Origin: Deinococcus sp. YIM 134068
GTDB lineage: Bacteria > Deinococcota > Deinococci > Deinococcales > Deinococcaceae
Reading direction: 5' to 3'
DNA length: 64,000 nucleotides
NCBI RefSeq assembly: GCF_036543075.1
Contig: NZ_JAZHPF010000001.1
Location: 62,001-126,000 of the forward strand
Both the position numbers and the translations under genes were made by a program. A model generated the notes under the pieces. The model was not told the origin of the DNA. It saw only the letters and a program-made list of their open reading frames with translations, and made no database searches. This document shows positions 26,350 to 38,120 of this stretch, piece by piece (position 1 is the first letter of the stretch; every line of letters starts with the position of its first letter).

Positions 26350-26557
26350 CCCGCCGCCCCCTGGAAACGTCCGACTGAGGCAGCTCGTGAACGGGGGTGA
26401 ACGTGACGAGCTGCCCCGGCCACGGCACCAGAAGGGTGAGCGAGAGGTCGCGTTGCAGGAGGGCACAGAGTTCGGTGGGTGAGGCGGAGGCTGCGCGCTC
26501 CTGCGGGTCGAGGTCGATGTGCTCGGCGTGTGGGGGGGAGAGCGGATCACTCAACAT
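26297..26557 (-). CDS. possible small protein, 86 aa
   Basis: A frame from ATG 26557 reads LDPQERAASASPTELCALLQRDLSLTLLVPWPGQLVTFTPVHELP before a basic end. The middle looks protein-like, but there is no clear ribosome binding site and the frame overlaps the 3' end of zapE by 53 bases. I recognise no family. It may be a real small gene or chance coding in high-GC DNA. Confidence 0.3.
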   Translation of the reverse strand: MLSDPLSPPHAEHIDLDPQERAASASPTELCALLQRDLSLTLLVPWPGQLVTFTPVHELPQSDVSRGRRVRREGPPAPRAAVPRDG

Positions 26558-26666
26558 GGGGAGACTGTCGCCCGCAGACACGCACACACTTCTTTCGTTA
26601 AGTTGGCCTTTGCTTCGGCAGGGCATCCCTCAAAAAGAAAAACCCCGTCGAGAACGAGGCTTGTGC
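26350..26666. other. spacer between zapE and tRNA-Leu
   Basis: Apart from the doubtful 86-aa frame (26297-26557), the stretch has a weak hairpin at 26636-26660 on the minus strand (CCTCG-loop-CGGGG followed by TTTTT), the likely terminator of tRNA-Leu. Nothing else was seen. Confidence 0.45.
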
Positions 26667-26754
26667 TGGTGCCGAGAGCGGGACTTGAACCCGCACGCCC
26701 TCACGGGCGGTCGATTTTAAGTCGAATGCGTCTACCGATTCCGCCATCCCGGCA
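26667..26754 (-). tRNA. tRNA-Leu (anticodon UAA)
   Basis: 88 bases including an encoded CCA. The 5' acceptor TGCCGGG pairs with CTCGGCA, the anticodon loop is CTTAAAA with TAA, the long variable arm CCGCCCGTGAGGGCG is typical of class II tRNA, and the T arm is CGGGTTCAAGTCCCG. It is encoded just downstream of tmRNA on the same strand. Confidence 0.97.
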
Positions 26755-26785
26755 CGGAGGGGCGAACACCGTGGGAAGTATAGAG

Positions 26786-26812
26786 AAAAACCCCGCCTGC
26801 GGGGGCGGGGCC
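26786..26812 (-). terminator. tmRNA terminator
   Basis: On the minus strand CCCCGCC-CCCGCA-GGCGGGG is followed by TTTTT, a perfect 7-bp GC stem five bases after the tmRNA 3' end. Confidence 0.85.
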
Positions 26813-26815
26813 TGG

Positions 26816-27164
<349 letters not shown>

Positions 27165-27287
27165 AGCGACAAGGAGTGTACCAGAGCGGCGCGGGCGGCA
27201 CGCTGACCTTTCACACGATCTTTGCTCATCTGGCACGAAGGAAACGCGGCGTCAGAAAGCCGTTGGGCCGGCTCTCTAGGTTGGGGT

Positions 27288-28574
27288 ATGCGCCGCCCGC
27301 TCCTCGCCGCCGCCCTGTACCTCAGTGTAATCGGCCTCAGCGTGACCGCCTGCGTGCAGGGGCAGCCGCAGTCCGCGCAATCCACGGGCCGCCTCGCCTT
27401 CTGGCTGCGGCCCCCGGCCACCGCCGCCGAGTTGCGAACGACGCTGAATGCCGCGCGGCAGGCGGGCTTCACGGACGTGCTGCTGGAGGGCTTCTATCAC
27501 GGGCGCGTCGCGTGGGCGAGCGATCAGTTTCCGCGCAAACTCGACTACGACGCTGTGCAGACCGCGCTCGACGTGCAGGCGCAGGGCGGGCCGCGCGTGA
27601 ACGTGTGGGTGGAGACGCTGTACTGGCGGCCCGCCGCCTCCTTCGGCATCCCGGTCACGCCGCTGTGGAAGGACAGCCTCGCCACCCTGACCGCCGACGG
27701 ACGGCCTAGCCTGAGCGTGAGCAAGCTCGGCTTCGTGGACCCCGCCGCGCCGGAGGTGCGGGACACCCTCGCGCGGCTGGTGACGGAGTTGGCGACCCGC
27801 TACCCGGAGGCGGGCCTCCACCTCGACTACCTGCGCTACCCGCGCGAGACCGACTTCGGCTACCACCCCGCCGCGCTTGCGGGCTTCCGCGCCCAGACGG
27901 GGCTGGACGCCCGCACCCTGCCCCGTGCGGGTGAGGACGGACCCGGCAACGGCTGGCGGCAGTGGGTCGCGTACCGCCAGAACCTCACGACGACCCTCGC
28001 CGGGAACCTGATTCGAACTTACCGGGACTCCGGCGGGCGCAGCCTCGTCAGCGCCGCCGTGTACGGCATGAGCGATCCCCTCCAGAACTGGCGGGCGTGG
28101 TCGGGCCTGGAGGCGGCCATGCCCATGCTCTACCTCCCCGGCAACCTGCTGACCCGCCTCGCCCTGCTGCAATTTCCGCGCGGGGAGGGGGTATGGCCGG
28201 GCGTGCAGGTCGGCCCGCGTTACCCGGCCCTTGCCGACCAACTGCGGACGGTGCGGGCGGCGGGATATAGCAATGTGGCCGTGTTCGGGTGGACGCCGGG
28301 GGGAAGTGATTTCTCCAGACGTGGAGTTCGTTGGGGTGCTGCCAGAGGTTCGAGGCAGGGTTTTAGAAGACTTCAGAATAGAGAGCCTTATTCAATTTGG
28401 TGTGCTGGAAAGCCGTTGCCACATCGCGTATTGGCTTATGGAAGGCCAGTGGTGGCGCACCTTCACGGAAGGCCCGGCACTCCACATCAGGAGGTGGGAC
28501 CGAGAACCCGTCTCATACGATGGTGGACCGGAGCTTCTTTACCCGGTGGCGCAGGTCGCGCAGGAGTGTCATAG
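27288..28574 (+). CDS. glycosidase-like (GHL10/YngK-type) lipoprotein with altered 3' end
   Basis: Residues 1-345 are a coherent exported protein: signal MRRPLLAAALYLSVIGLSVTACV with a lipobox-like TAC, then a TIM-barrel of the GHL10/YngK type (LAFWLRPPATAAELRTTL, VNVWVETLYWRP, GLHLDYLRYPRETDFGYHP, AMPMLYLPGN, NVAVFGWTPGGS). After GWTPGGS (base about 28303) the expected C-terminus is lost and the frame runs on through DNA that encodes another protein in a different frame (28306-28737), ending at 28574 after an Arg-rich nonsense-like stretch. The catalytic core may still fold. ATG 27288. Confidence 0.75.
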   Translation: MRRPLLAAALYLSVIGLSVTACVQGQPQSAQSTGRLAFWLRPPATAAELRTTLNAARQAGFTDVLLEGFYHGRVAWASDQFPRKLDYDAVQTALDVQAQGGPRVNVWVETLYWRPAASFGIPVTPLWKDSLATLTADGRPSLSVSKLGFVDPAAPEVRDTLARLVTELATRYPEAGLHLDYLRYPRETDFGYHPAALAGFRAQTGLDARTLPRAGEDGPGNGWRQWVAYRQNLTTTLAGNLIRTYRDSGGRSLVSAAVYGMSDPLQNWRAWSGLEAAMPMLYLPGNLLTRLALLQFPRGEGVWPGVQVGPRYPALADQLRTVRAAGYSNVAVFGWTPGGSDFSRRGVRWGAARGSRQGFRRLQNREPYSIWCAGKPLPHRVLAYGRPVVAHLHGRPGTPHQEVGPRTRLIRWWTGASLPGGAGRAGVS

Positions 28575-28737
28575 CTCCACCTTGCAAGAACTGGATGTCC
28601 TAACCGTGAACGGCGTCCCGGCGCTGCGATTGGTTTTGACTAACGGATACGCTCTGGAATGTTTTGGCGACGAGGGCGGCTTCTCTTGGACCAACGCAAT
28701 ATTGCGCTCTCCAAGCGGGACGACTCGGCTGCTCTAA
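28306..28737 (+). CDS. hypothetical, immunity-like protein, possibly acquired
   Basis: About 143 residues from GTG 28306: SPDVEFVGVLPEVRGRVLEDF, HIAYWLMEGQWWRTFTEG, WDREPVSYDGGPELLYPVAQVAQEC, LRLVLTNGYALECFGDEGGFSW. Lower GC and different codon choice from its neighbours point to transfer. It overlaps the last 270 bases of the glycosidase-like frame. Its size, acidity and Trp content resemble small immunity proteins, but I recognise no family. The start is uncertain because there is no separate ribosome binding site. Confidence 0.6.
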   Translation: MISPDVEFVGVLPEVRGRVLEDFRIESLIQFGVLESRCHIAYWLMEGQWWRTFTEGPALHIRRWDREPVSYDGGPELLYPVAQVAQECHSSTLQELDVLTVNGVPALRLVLTNGYALECFGDEGGFSWTNAILRSPSGTTRLL

Positions 28738-28753
28738 CCTCAGCCCCTCATTC

Positions 28754-29479
28754 CTACCGCCTGAACCGCCCATTCAGCACCCGCCACTGCTTGCGCCCGT
28801 AGGCTAGGGCGGGGTGGGTCCAGCGTCCGGCGACCACTCCTTCACGGAGGGCGGCGATCAGCCCCTCGGGTGTGCGGATGACCCGGAAGGGCGCTTCCAC
28901 CCACGCCTCCCCGATATCGCGCAGGGTGTGGGCGTCGCTTCCGGCACAGACGGGCAGGCCGCGTTCCTGTGCCCACGCGGCGGCGATGTGGTTCCAATGG
29001 TGACGCGAGAGGCGCGAGTTGAACGTCTCCACGATGTCTACTTGTTCGGCGATGCGGAGGGTCGCCTCGGGCTTCAAACGGTAACGCTTGAGGGGGTCGA
29101 AGCCGTGCTGGAGCATGACCAGCCCGCCCTGCGCCTTGATCTCGGCCACCGTCTCCTCGGGCGTGAGCCTCGGCGGGATGCGCTCCCTCACGAAGAGGCC
29201 GATCAGTTCGCCCTCCGAGGTCGTCACCTCCTCGCCGGGGATGACGCTGAGGCGGTCGTCGAGGCCCATATCGGCGATGATGCGGGCGAGTTCGGGGCCG
29301 CCGCGCTGCTGGTCGTGGTCGGTGACGGCGATGGCGCGGGTGTTCGTGCGGAGCATCCACGCGGGAATGTCGCGCAGCAGCGTGCGGCAGTCGTGGCTGA
29401 CCTCGGTGTGGATGTGGAGGTCCACCCTCATCACCTGCACGCCCTCGCGGAAGACGACGTTGTTGGGGAGTGGCGGCAT
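28754..29479 (-). CDS. PHP-domain metal-dependent phosphoesterase
   Basis: 241 residues. PHP signatures: RVDLHIHTEVSHDC (HxH), AIAVTDHDQQRGG (DHD), IPGEEVTTSEGE (Glu ligand), VMLQHGFDP, VETFNSR and GSDAH (last His). These bind a trinuclear metal centre for phosphoester hydrolysis; substrates vary widely. ATG 29479 has CAGGAGGG about 9 bases upstream, inside the end of the lipid kinase gene, and lies 4 bases after that stop, so the two are co-translated. A later ATG at 29431 is less likely. Confidence 0.92.
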   Translation of the reverse strand: MPPLPNNVVFREGVQVMRVDLHIHTEVSHDCRTLLRDIPAWMLRTNTRAIAVTDHDQQRGGPELARIIADMGLDDRLSVIPGEEVTTSEGELIGLFVRERIPPRLTPEETVAEIKAQGGLVMLQHGFDPLKRYRLKPEATLRIAEQVDIVETFNSRLSRHHWNHIAAAWAQERGLPVCAGSDAHTLRDIGEAWVEAPFRVIRTPEGLIAALREGVVAGRWTHPALAYGRKQWRVLNGRFRR

Positions 29480-29483
29480 GGGT

Positions 29484-30428
29484 TCAGCCCTCCTGTGGCG
29501 CGGGCACGAGGACCTGAAGCGCACCCGGCCACACCTCGACGCGCACCACGCCCGTCACGCCGGGCCGGGCGGGCCGGACCTCGCCGTCCACGTGGAACGC
29601 CTGCCCGACGTAGGGAAGTTCGACCACCTGCGCCTCGTGGCTCTGGACGCTCCCCAGTTCCTCGAACTCGTCCCGCGCGAGCGCCGCGAGGTAGGCAAAC
29701 ACGCCGTCCAGCCCGTCGCCGTCCACGCGAATCACGTTCAGCCGCCCATCGGTGGGGTCGGCGGTCGTGGCGAGGCGGAGGCGGGGACCTGTCGCCCGCG
29801 TGTTCATGACTTCCAGCAGGGCGAGGGCGGTTTCCGGGTGCGCCCGCCCATCCAGCGTGAGGGGCAGCGGCGGCGGCGTGAAGTCGCGCAGGGCGGAGGC
29901 GAGCGCCCCCACGGCCCGCAGCGGACTCTTGCCCTCCTCCGGGTCGTACTCGGCCAGCACGTCCGCGAAGGCTCCGCAGCCGCACGCCTCCAGAAAGAGG
30001 TCCTCGCCCCACGGGGCCGTCACCCGCCCGAGGTCTAGGGGGACGGGGCGGGCGTCCGCGTAGCGTGCCAGCACGTCGAGCGGCGCTCCCTCGATCCCCA
30101 GCGTCCGCCCGATGTTGTTCGCGGTGCCCAGCGGGAGGATACCCAGCCGCACGCCTCTCCGCCCGGCGAGGTGCAGGGCCGCCGCCCGCACCGTGCCGTC
30201 CCCGCCCGCCACGAACACGGTGCCCCGCGCGTCCGCGAGCGCCGCCGTCAGGTCCGCCTCGTCGTCGGTGGCGCGGTACACCGGCTGGTAGCCCAGCTCG
30301 TGCAGCGCCTCCACGAGCACGTCGGGGCTGCTGTGTCGGCTGCCACCCGCCTTCGCGTTGAAGATGAGGGTGGCCTCCGTCGTCTCCACGCCCGGCCTGA
30401 GTGGGGCCGCTGGGGAATCGAGGGTCAT
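29484..30428 (-). CDS. diacylglycerol/lipid kinase family protein
   Basis: 314 residues. The DAGK catalytic domain is shown by ATLIFNAKAGGS, FVAGGDGTVRAAALHLAG (GGDGT) and GILPLGTANNIGRTLGI (PLGT.N). A C-terminal domain with LLEVMNTRATGPRLRLA follows. Family members phosphorylate diacylglycerol or related lipids (DgkB, YegS, BmrU). ATG 30428 is chosen over an upstream frame. Operon with the PHP gene. Confidence 0.9.
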   Translation of the reverse strand: MTLDSPAAPLRPGVETTEATLIFNAKAGGSRHSSPDVLVEALHELGYQPVYRATDDEADLTAALADARGTVFVAGGDGTVRAAALHLAGRRGVRLGILPLGTANNIGRTLGIEGAPLDVLARYADARPVPLDLGRVTAPWGEDLFLEACGCGAFADVLAEYDPEEGKSPLRAVGALASALRDFTPPPLPLTLDGRAHPETALALLEVMNTRATGPRLRLATTADPTDGRLNVIRVDGDGLDGVFAYLAALARDEFEELGSVQSHEAQVVELPYVGQAFHVDGEVRPARPGVTGVVRVEVWPGALQVLVPAPQEG

Positions 30429-30476
30429 GGGAAGAGGGTACGGGATCGTGGAACCTGGGAGGAGGATATACACCCG

Positions 30477-31394
30477 TCAGGGGTACTCCACGAGCAGCGG
30501 GCGGTGGTCGCTGCCGGAGGCGGGCAGGACGCGGGCGCGAGAAGGCGTGAGGCCGCGAGAGAACAGGTGGTCTATACGGAGGAAGAGGCCGGGGAAGGTC
30601 CAGCCGGGGCCACGTCCGGCGAGGTCGTGGGCGTTCTGGCCGACGCAGGTATGCAGGCGACGGGAGAGGCGGCCACGCGGAGGAGTGTTCAGGTCGCCGC
30701 CGAGCAGCAGCGGGCCGGAGTTGGCCGAGGCGAGACGGCAGAGCAGCCCGATTTGCCACACCCGCGCCTGACTCGTGCGTTGAATCGCGTTCAAGTCGCC
30801 CTTCAGGGCATTGGAGACGAGAACCGTGTTGAGGTGAGCGTTCACAAGACGTAATCTTTGTCCCCGCCAACTCACCGCCGTCTCCAGCACCGTGCGGCGG
30901 CTGCCGGGGATGGCGTGGTTGCGGTTCGAGAGCTGCGGCGAGCGGCTGAGCGTCATGACCTCGTACCCGGTCCCGACGTGGTAGCCGGGCAGGGCGGTGA
31001 GCAGCGTTCGCCTGTACCCCGCCGGGATGAAGTTCGTCTCCTGAAGCAGGATTACATCTGCGTCCGCCGCCCGCAGGATGGAGGCGACCCGCTCCGGCCC
31101 GCCCAGCGTCCCCCGTGCCACATTGAAGGTGACGACGCGGAGAGAGCCGCCTTGCTGGTGGGGTCGCCAGTGGAGCAGGCCCGCCCCCCACGCCGCCAGC
31201 AGCGTTGCGACGAGTGCCACGCCCACACCTCTCCGTCTCCAAAGAGTCCAGAGCAGCACGAACGGCGCGGGCACCAGCCACACCACCGCCGGAACGTAGG
31301 CGAGGAGCAGCGTGGGCACTGTCCACTCCCCGATGAACTCGCCGAGCAGCCACGCCAGCACAACGGTCAGGAGGTAGAGGACGGCCAGCCGCAT
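30477..31394 (-). CDS. membrane-anchored endonuclease/exonuclease/phosphatase family protein
   Basis: 305 residues. Three hydrophobic segments in the first 75 residues are followed by an EEP domain: LRVVTFNVARG, VILLQETNF (metal-binding Glu), LRLVNAHLNT, LLLGGDLNTPP and GSDHRPLLVEYP (terminal His). This DNase I-like fold acts on nucleic acids, phospholipids or other phosphoesters; the exported domain argues for an extracytoplasmic substrate. The start codon directly follows a T run of the hflX terminator, so transcription must begin at the terminator or read through it. Confidence 0.88.
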   Translation of the reverse strand: MRLAVLYLLTVVLAWLLGEFIGEWTVPTLLLAYVPAVVWLVPAPFVLLWTLWRRRGVGVALVATLLAAWGAGLLHWRPHQQGGSLRVVTFNVARGTLGGPERVASILRAADADVILLQETNFIPAGYRRTLLTALPGYHVGTGYEVMTLSRSPQLSNRNHAIPGSRRTVLETAVSWRGQRLRLVNAHLNTVLVSNALKGDLNAIQRTSQARVWQIGLLCRLASANSGPLLLGGDLNTPPRGRLSRRLHTCVGQNAHDLAGRGPGWTFPGLFLRIDHLFSRGLTPSRARVLPASGSDHRPLLVEYP

Positions 31395-31425
31395 AAAAAG
31401 AGCCTCCCACCCGGAGGCAGGAGGC
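31395..31425 (-). terminator. hairpin plus T run between hflX and the EEP gene
   Basis: On the minus strand GCCTCC pairs with GGAGGC just before TCTTTTT, whose last T (31395) touches the ATG of the EEP gene at 31394. A Rho-independent terminator so close to a start codon is unusual and could act as an attenuator. Confidence 0.6.
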
Positions 31426-31435
31426 GTCGCCTATC

Positions 31436-31525
31436 GAAAGAGTGAGTGGTCAGTAGGAGGTGGTGAGTGGTTGCTTCTGCAAAGGCATTCGCTCAAGCGA
31501 GGGCGACCACTACCTACTCACCCCA
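31436..31525. repeat. GTGAGTGGT word repeats, inverted
   Basis: AGTGAGTGGTCAGTAGGAGG and TGGTGAGTGGTTGC on one side are mirrored by GCGACCACTACCTACTCACC and CCACTACCTG on the other, with CGCTCAAGCG in the centre. A low-complexity word array with inverted halves, immediately behind hflX. Confidence 0.5.
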
Positions 31526-33235
<1,710 letters not shown>

Positions 33236-33597
33236 TTTATCTATGGTTCGTCACTTCCTTTGCTGGGATGTGGGGAGTGGGTTGTCGGGTGTGGGAAACG
33301 CAGGCCGGGCCACCCGGATACGGTCCGCGCGGCAGGGGAGGGGCACGTTTCAGCATTGCCCCGATTATAAGGTGGCTGACGGCTGAGAAGGTGTGCCTTT
33401 ACTGAAGAAACTTGATCATGGTGCGCTCAGCTTAGGGCGGGGGTGGGGTTGAGCGCATCCGCCGAATGACTCAGGGAGAGTGCGGCGGTTGGCTGAGTCG
33501 GGAACGTGGACGAGGCCCCTTCTTGCGACTCCTGGCCCGCGTCATACACTCCCCCCATGCCCCCACAGCTCGGCCCGGCGCTGTTCGGTGAACGCCC
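33236..33597. other. hflX upstream region
   Basis: 362 bases separating hflX (minus) from a membrane-protein gene (plus). The sequence GCCCCGATTATAAGG (about 33357-33372) is AT-rich and lies where the hflX promoter is expected; both promoters must be in this gap. TGGCTGACGGCTGAGAAGG near 33373 belongs to the GTCAGC word family. No gene was seen. Confidence 0.4.
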
Positions 33598-33966
33598 GTG
33601 ATTCTCTCCGCCCTGCTCGTCCTGTTTAGTGCCGTATGGGTGGGATGGACGGGTTTTCGCGCTGGCCCCGGTTCCCCTGCGCGGGTGCGGGCCGCACGCT
33701 GGGCGACGGGGCTGAGCGTCGCGGGGGCAGCGTTGCTCCTGCCCTCCTACGTCCTCGCCTTCGCTGTGGGCTTGGGCAACCTTCCGAGCGGGGCGTTCGC
33801 CTGGCCGAGTCTCCTCATCCCCATACCGCTCCTGCTGCTCGTGGCCTTCGGCGCGGTGGCGCTCGTCCTGGCCCCCTCCGGGCGGCAGCGGGCGGTGTTC
33901 GTCGGCCTCGCCCTGCTCGCCGCGCTCCTCGCGTTCCTGCTGGCGGGCGGCTGGTTCGGCCTGTGA
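33598..33966 (+). CDS. hypothetical membrane protein, 122 aa
   Basis: 122 residues with four hydrophobic segments (about 2-20, 37-60, 68-88 and 98-120) separated by short Arg-containing loops. No family recognised. GTG 33598 gives a full first helix. It stands alone and is followed on the opposite strand by tRNA-Ser. Confidence 0.65.
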   Translation: MILSALLVLFSAVWVGWTGFRAGPGSPARVRAARWATGLSVAGAALLLPSYVLAFAVGLGNLPSGAFAWPSLLIPIPLLLLVAFGAVALVLAPSGRQRAVFVGLALLAALLAFLLAGGWFGL

Positions 33967-34007
33967 GCCTCGCCCGGCTGATCGCTGATCGCTAACGGCT
34001 GACCCCT

Positions 34008-34052
34008 CCCAAAAAAACCTCACCCCCGACCGGCTGGGGTCAGGGGTGGGAC
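34008..34052 (-). terminator. probable terminator of tRNA-Ser
   Basis: On the minus strand a GC-rich imperfect hairpin (CTGACCCC - loop - GGGGGTGAGG) is followed by TTTTTTT at 34013-34019, a few bases downstream of the tRNA-Ser 3' end. Confidence 0.6.
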
Positions 34053-34055
34053 CTT

Positions 34056-34148
<93 letters not shown>

Positions 34149-34243
34149 GCGGGTTGAGCCGACCCTGGGGGCCGGTTGGGCGAACGGGAGTGTAGCACGC
34201 CGGTGGGGGAAGTGGGGAGAGGGCAGGCGGTACAGTTGGCCGC

Positions 34244-35821
<1,578 letters not shown>

Positions 35822-35899
35822 AAGGGCTTGTGGCGTGTGGCCCGTGGCCTGTAGAAGGCTGAGCCGGAGCGACAACACTTGCCCTCCACAAGCGACAAG

Positions 35900-36290
35900 C
35901 TACGAGGCACACGCAGCAGGTAGCGGCGGGCGCTCAATGGGCTGGGGCTTGCGTTCGCCTCCAGGCCGAGGGCACAGCCCCCACTCCTCCCCGGTCGCCA
36001 CCGCTCGCCCGTCGTCGCTCACCCAGTCGCTCCACGAGCCAGCGTAGAGGCGGTTGCGCGGGCCGAGGGGCACCCCGGCGAGTTCGCGGGCCAGCAGGTT
36101 GGGCGTGGCGCTCACACCGCTGCCGCAGTAGGCGATGGTGGGCGCGTCGCCCGTGTCCAAGCGCGCGGCCTGGGCTTCCACATCCCGCCACCGTCCCTGG
36201 TCGTCCAGCGCCCCGGCCCACTCGCGGTTCACGGCACCGGGGATATGCCCGGCCCGGCGGTCCAGCAGCACCGCGTCCCCAGGAGGATGA
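35900..36290 (-). pseudogene. rhodanese (thiosulfate sulfurtransferase), N-terminally deleted
   Basis: Only the C-terminal rhodanese domain remains: [51 protein letters not shown] with the active-site Cys in YCGSGVSA, and [12 protein letters not shown]. The first domain and the start of the second are replaced by a short Pro/Gly stretch ([11 protein letters not shown]), so the protein is about half family length. The open frame upstream (to 36328) is not homologous. The catalytic loop is intact, so residual activity cannot be excluded, but an in-place deletion is the simplest reading. Confidence 0.75.
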
Positions 36291-36420
36291 GGGGGTGGGT
36301 GGAATCCAGAGCCGCCGCACCGCGCCACCGACCCCCAACGCCCCTTTTCTCCCCTCTCAAGAACGCGGGGGGCGGCGAGTCGAGAATGCGGGGGCAGTCA
36401 ACTCAGGAGGAGGAAGGCCC

Positions 36421-37293
36421 ATGACCCAACCCGAAGACCCGCGCCAGCCCAAGCCCGACGTTCCCCCGCAGACGCAGGAGTTCCCCGGCACCGAGAGTCA
36501 GATGCAGCCGAAGGCCGACCACGGCGAGACCTCGTACCGGGGCAGCGGCAAGCTGGAGGGCAAGGTGGCGCTCATCACCGGGGCCGACAGCGGCATCGGC
36601 AAGGCGGTGGCGCTCGCCTTTGCGCGCGAGGGGGCCGACGTGGTGGTCTCCTACCTCAACGAACACGAGGACGCCGAGGACACTGCCCGGCTGGTGCGCG
36701 AGGCGGGGCGGCGGGTCCTCCTCCTGCCGGGAGACATCGGCGACCCGGCCCACTGCCAGATGCTCGTGGAGCGCACCGTCTCCGAGTTCGGCGGGCTGGA
36801 CGTGCTCGTGAACAACGCGGCGTACCAGCAGAACTACGAGGACCTCGGCGAGGTGAAGCCGGAGGAGCTGGAGCAGCACTACCGCACGAACGTCTTCGCC
36901 ATCTTCTACCTGTGCCAGGCGGCGCTGCCGCACCTGAAGCCGGGCGGCAACATCATCAACACGGCGTCGGTGCAGGCCTACCAGCCGTCGCCCGCCATCC
37001 TGCCCTACGCCTCCACGAAGGGCGCGGTCGTGACCTTCACGAAGGGGCTGGCGAAGCAGCTCGGCGAGAAGGGCATCCGCGTGAACGCCGTGGCCCCCGG
37101 CCCGGTGTGGACGCCCTTCGTCATCCAGGGGCAGGACCCCGAGAAGGTGCCCGAGTTCGGGCAGAAGGTGCCCCTCGGGCGGCCCGCGCAACCCGCCGAA
37201 CTCGCGCCGCCGTATGTCCTGCTCGCCTCCAGTGACGGCAGCTACATCACGGGGGCCATCTACGCCGTCACGGGCGGCGAACCCACCGCGTAG
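36421..37293 (+). CDS. short-chain dehydrogenase of the general-stress (YghA/YhdF) type
   Basis: 290 residues. A 40-residue Pro/Gln-rich start (PQTQEFPGTESQMQPKAD) is typical of this subgroup. The Rossmann motif is LITGADSGIGKAVALAFA (about 50-67), then NNAAY and the catalytic YASTKGA (Tyr and Lys); an oxidoreductase with NAD(P). A strong AGGAGGAGGAAGG lies directly upstream of ATG 36421. A 90-aa disordered protein follows at 37403 and may share its stress role. Confidence 0.93.
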   Translation: MTQPEDPRQPKPDVPPQTQEFPGTESQMQPKADHGETSYRGSGKLEGKVALITGADSGIGKAVALAFAREGADVVVSYLNEHEDAEDTARLVREAGRRVLLLPGDIGDPAHCQMLVERTVSEFGGLDVLVNNAAYQQNYEDLGEVKPEELEQHYRTNVFAIFYLCQAALPHLKPGGNIINTASVQAYQPSPAILPYASTKGAVVTFTKGLAKQLGEKGIRVNAVAPGPVWTPFVIQGQDPEKVPEFGQKVPLGRPAQPAELAPPYVLLASSDGSYITGAIYAVTGGEPTA

Positions 37294-37402
37294 CCGGGAG
37301 CGGCCAGCTTCCAGCCGCCAGCGGGGTTCAGGCTTTGAGGGGCATCAGGAATACCACCCCCTCATCCCTAACCCCTCACTCCTCACCCCTCAGGAGAAGA
37401 CG

Positions 37403-37675
37403 ATGACCGACGACCGAATCACCTACAACCCGCCCGTGGACAGCGACCCCGCCGAGGACGCGACCGCCACCACGCCGGAGGGCGACCTCCCCAACATGTC
37501 GCGGCCCGAGGTGCAGGAGCGGGCACTCTCGGGCGACCCTCTCAACTCCACGCTGGACGCGCCGCGCACCGGGGGCATGGGCGGCATGGCGGGGACCATG
37601 ACCTCCACGCCGACCGTGGGGGCCGACACCGATGGGGCCGGGTCGCCGCCGACCTCCGAGCTGGAAGACCTGTAG
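37403..37675 (+). CDS. acidic, disordered small protein, 90 aa
   Basis: 90 residues from ATG 37403, preceded by AGGAGAAG. Low complexity and acidic: YNPPVDSDPAEDATATTPEG, then a Gly/Met/Thr stretch (GGMGGMAGTMTSTPTVGADTDG) and ELEDL. No known family. It follows the stress SDR on the same strand and resembles the 71-aa protein at 51119-51334 in style (acidic, Gly-rich), possibly hydrophilin-like; this is inference. Confidence 0.7.
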   Translation: MTDDRITYNPPVDSDPAEDATATTPEGDLPNMSRPEVQERALSGDPLNSTLDAPRTGGMGGMAGTMTSTPTVGADTDGAGSPPTSELEDL

Positions 37676-37685
37676 GGTGGCCGGG

Positions 37686-38120
37686 CTACCCCTCTCCCCC
37701 CGGCGGCCTGATGCGCCACGCCTGCCGGGCGACCAGCACGACGAGCAGCACGCCGACGAGGTGCAGGGCCGCGCGTTGCGAGGCGAGGACGAACGCGAGG
37801 TCGGCGACGGCGATGGCGAGGGCCAGGATTAAGCCCGCCTGGGGCACCCGGCTCTCGTGCGGGGTGTCGTACATGGCGGCGCGGGGATGCGGGTCGGTCA
37901 TCGCGTCGCGCGCCTCGGCGTAGCGGATCAGGGTCAGCACGCCGTACACGAGGAGCAGCCCGGCGAGGAGGATCAGGACCAGCCCCTCGTAGCGTCCGGC
38001 GGAGGCGTAGTCGAGCGCCCCGAGCGCGAAATGCCACAGCGACGTGACGAGCGACAGCAGCGCCAGCCCCAGCATCGCGGGCGTGCTGTAGTTGGGGGGC
38101 GCACCGAGCGGCGAGGCCAT
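37686..38120 (-). CDS. hypothetical membrane protein, 144 aa
   Basis: 144 residues with four hydrophobic segments (about 12-32, 40-62, 93-112 and 115-132). ATG 38120 is chosen; an upstream frame adds nothing membrane-like. No family recognised. It is convergent with the acidic 90-aa gene, 10 bases apart. Confidence 0.65.
   Translation of the reverse strand: MASPLGAPPNYSTPAMLGLALLSLVTSLWHFALGALDYASAGRYEGLVLILLAGLLLVYGVLTLIRYAEARDAMTDPHPRAAMYDTPHESRVPQAGLILALAIAVADLAFVLASQRAALHLVGVLLVVLVARQAWRIRPPGGEG

Noticed and set aside
29431..31410. 659-codon minus-strand frame across the lipid kinase and EEP genes
   Set aside because: Out of frame with both recognised proteins; Arg/Pro/Gly-rich.
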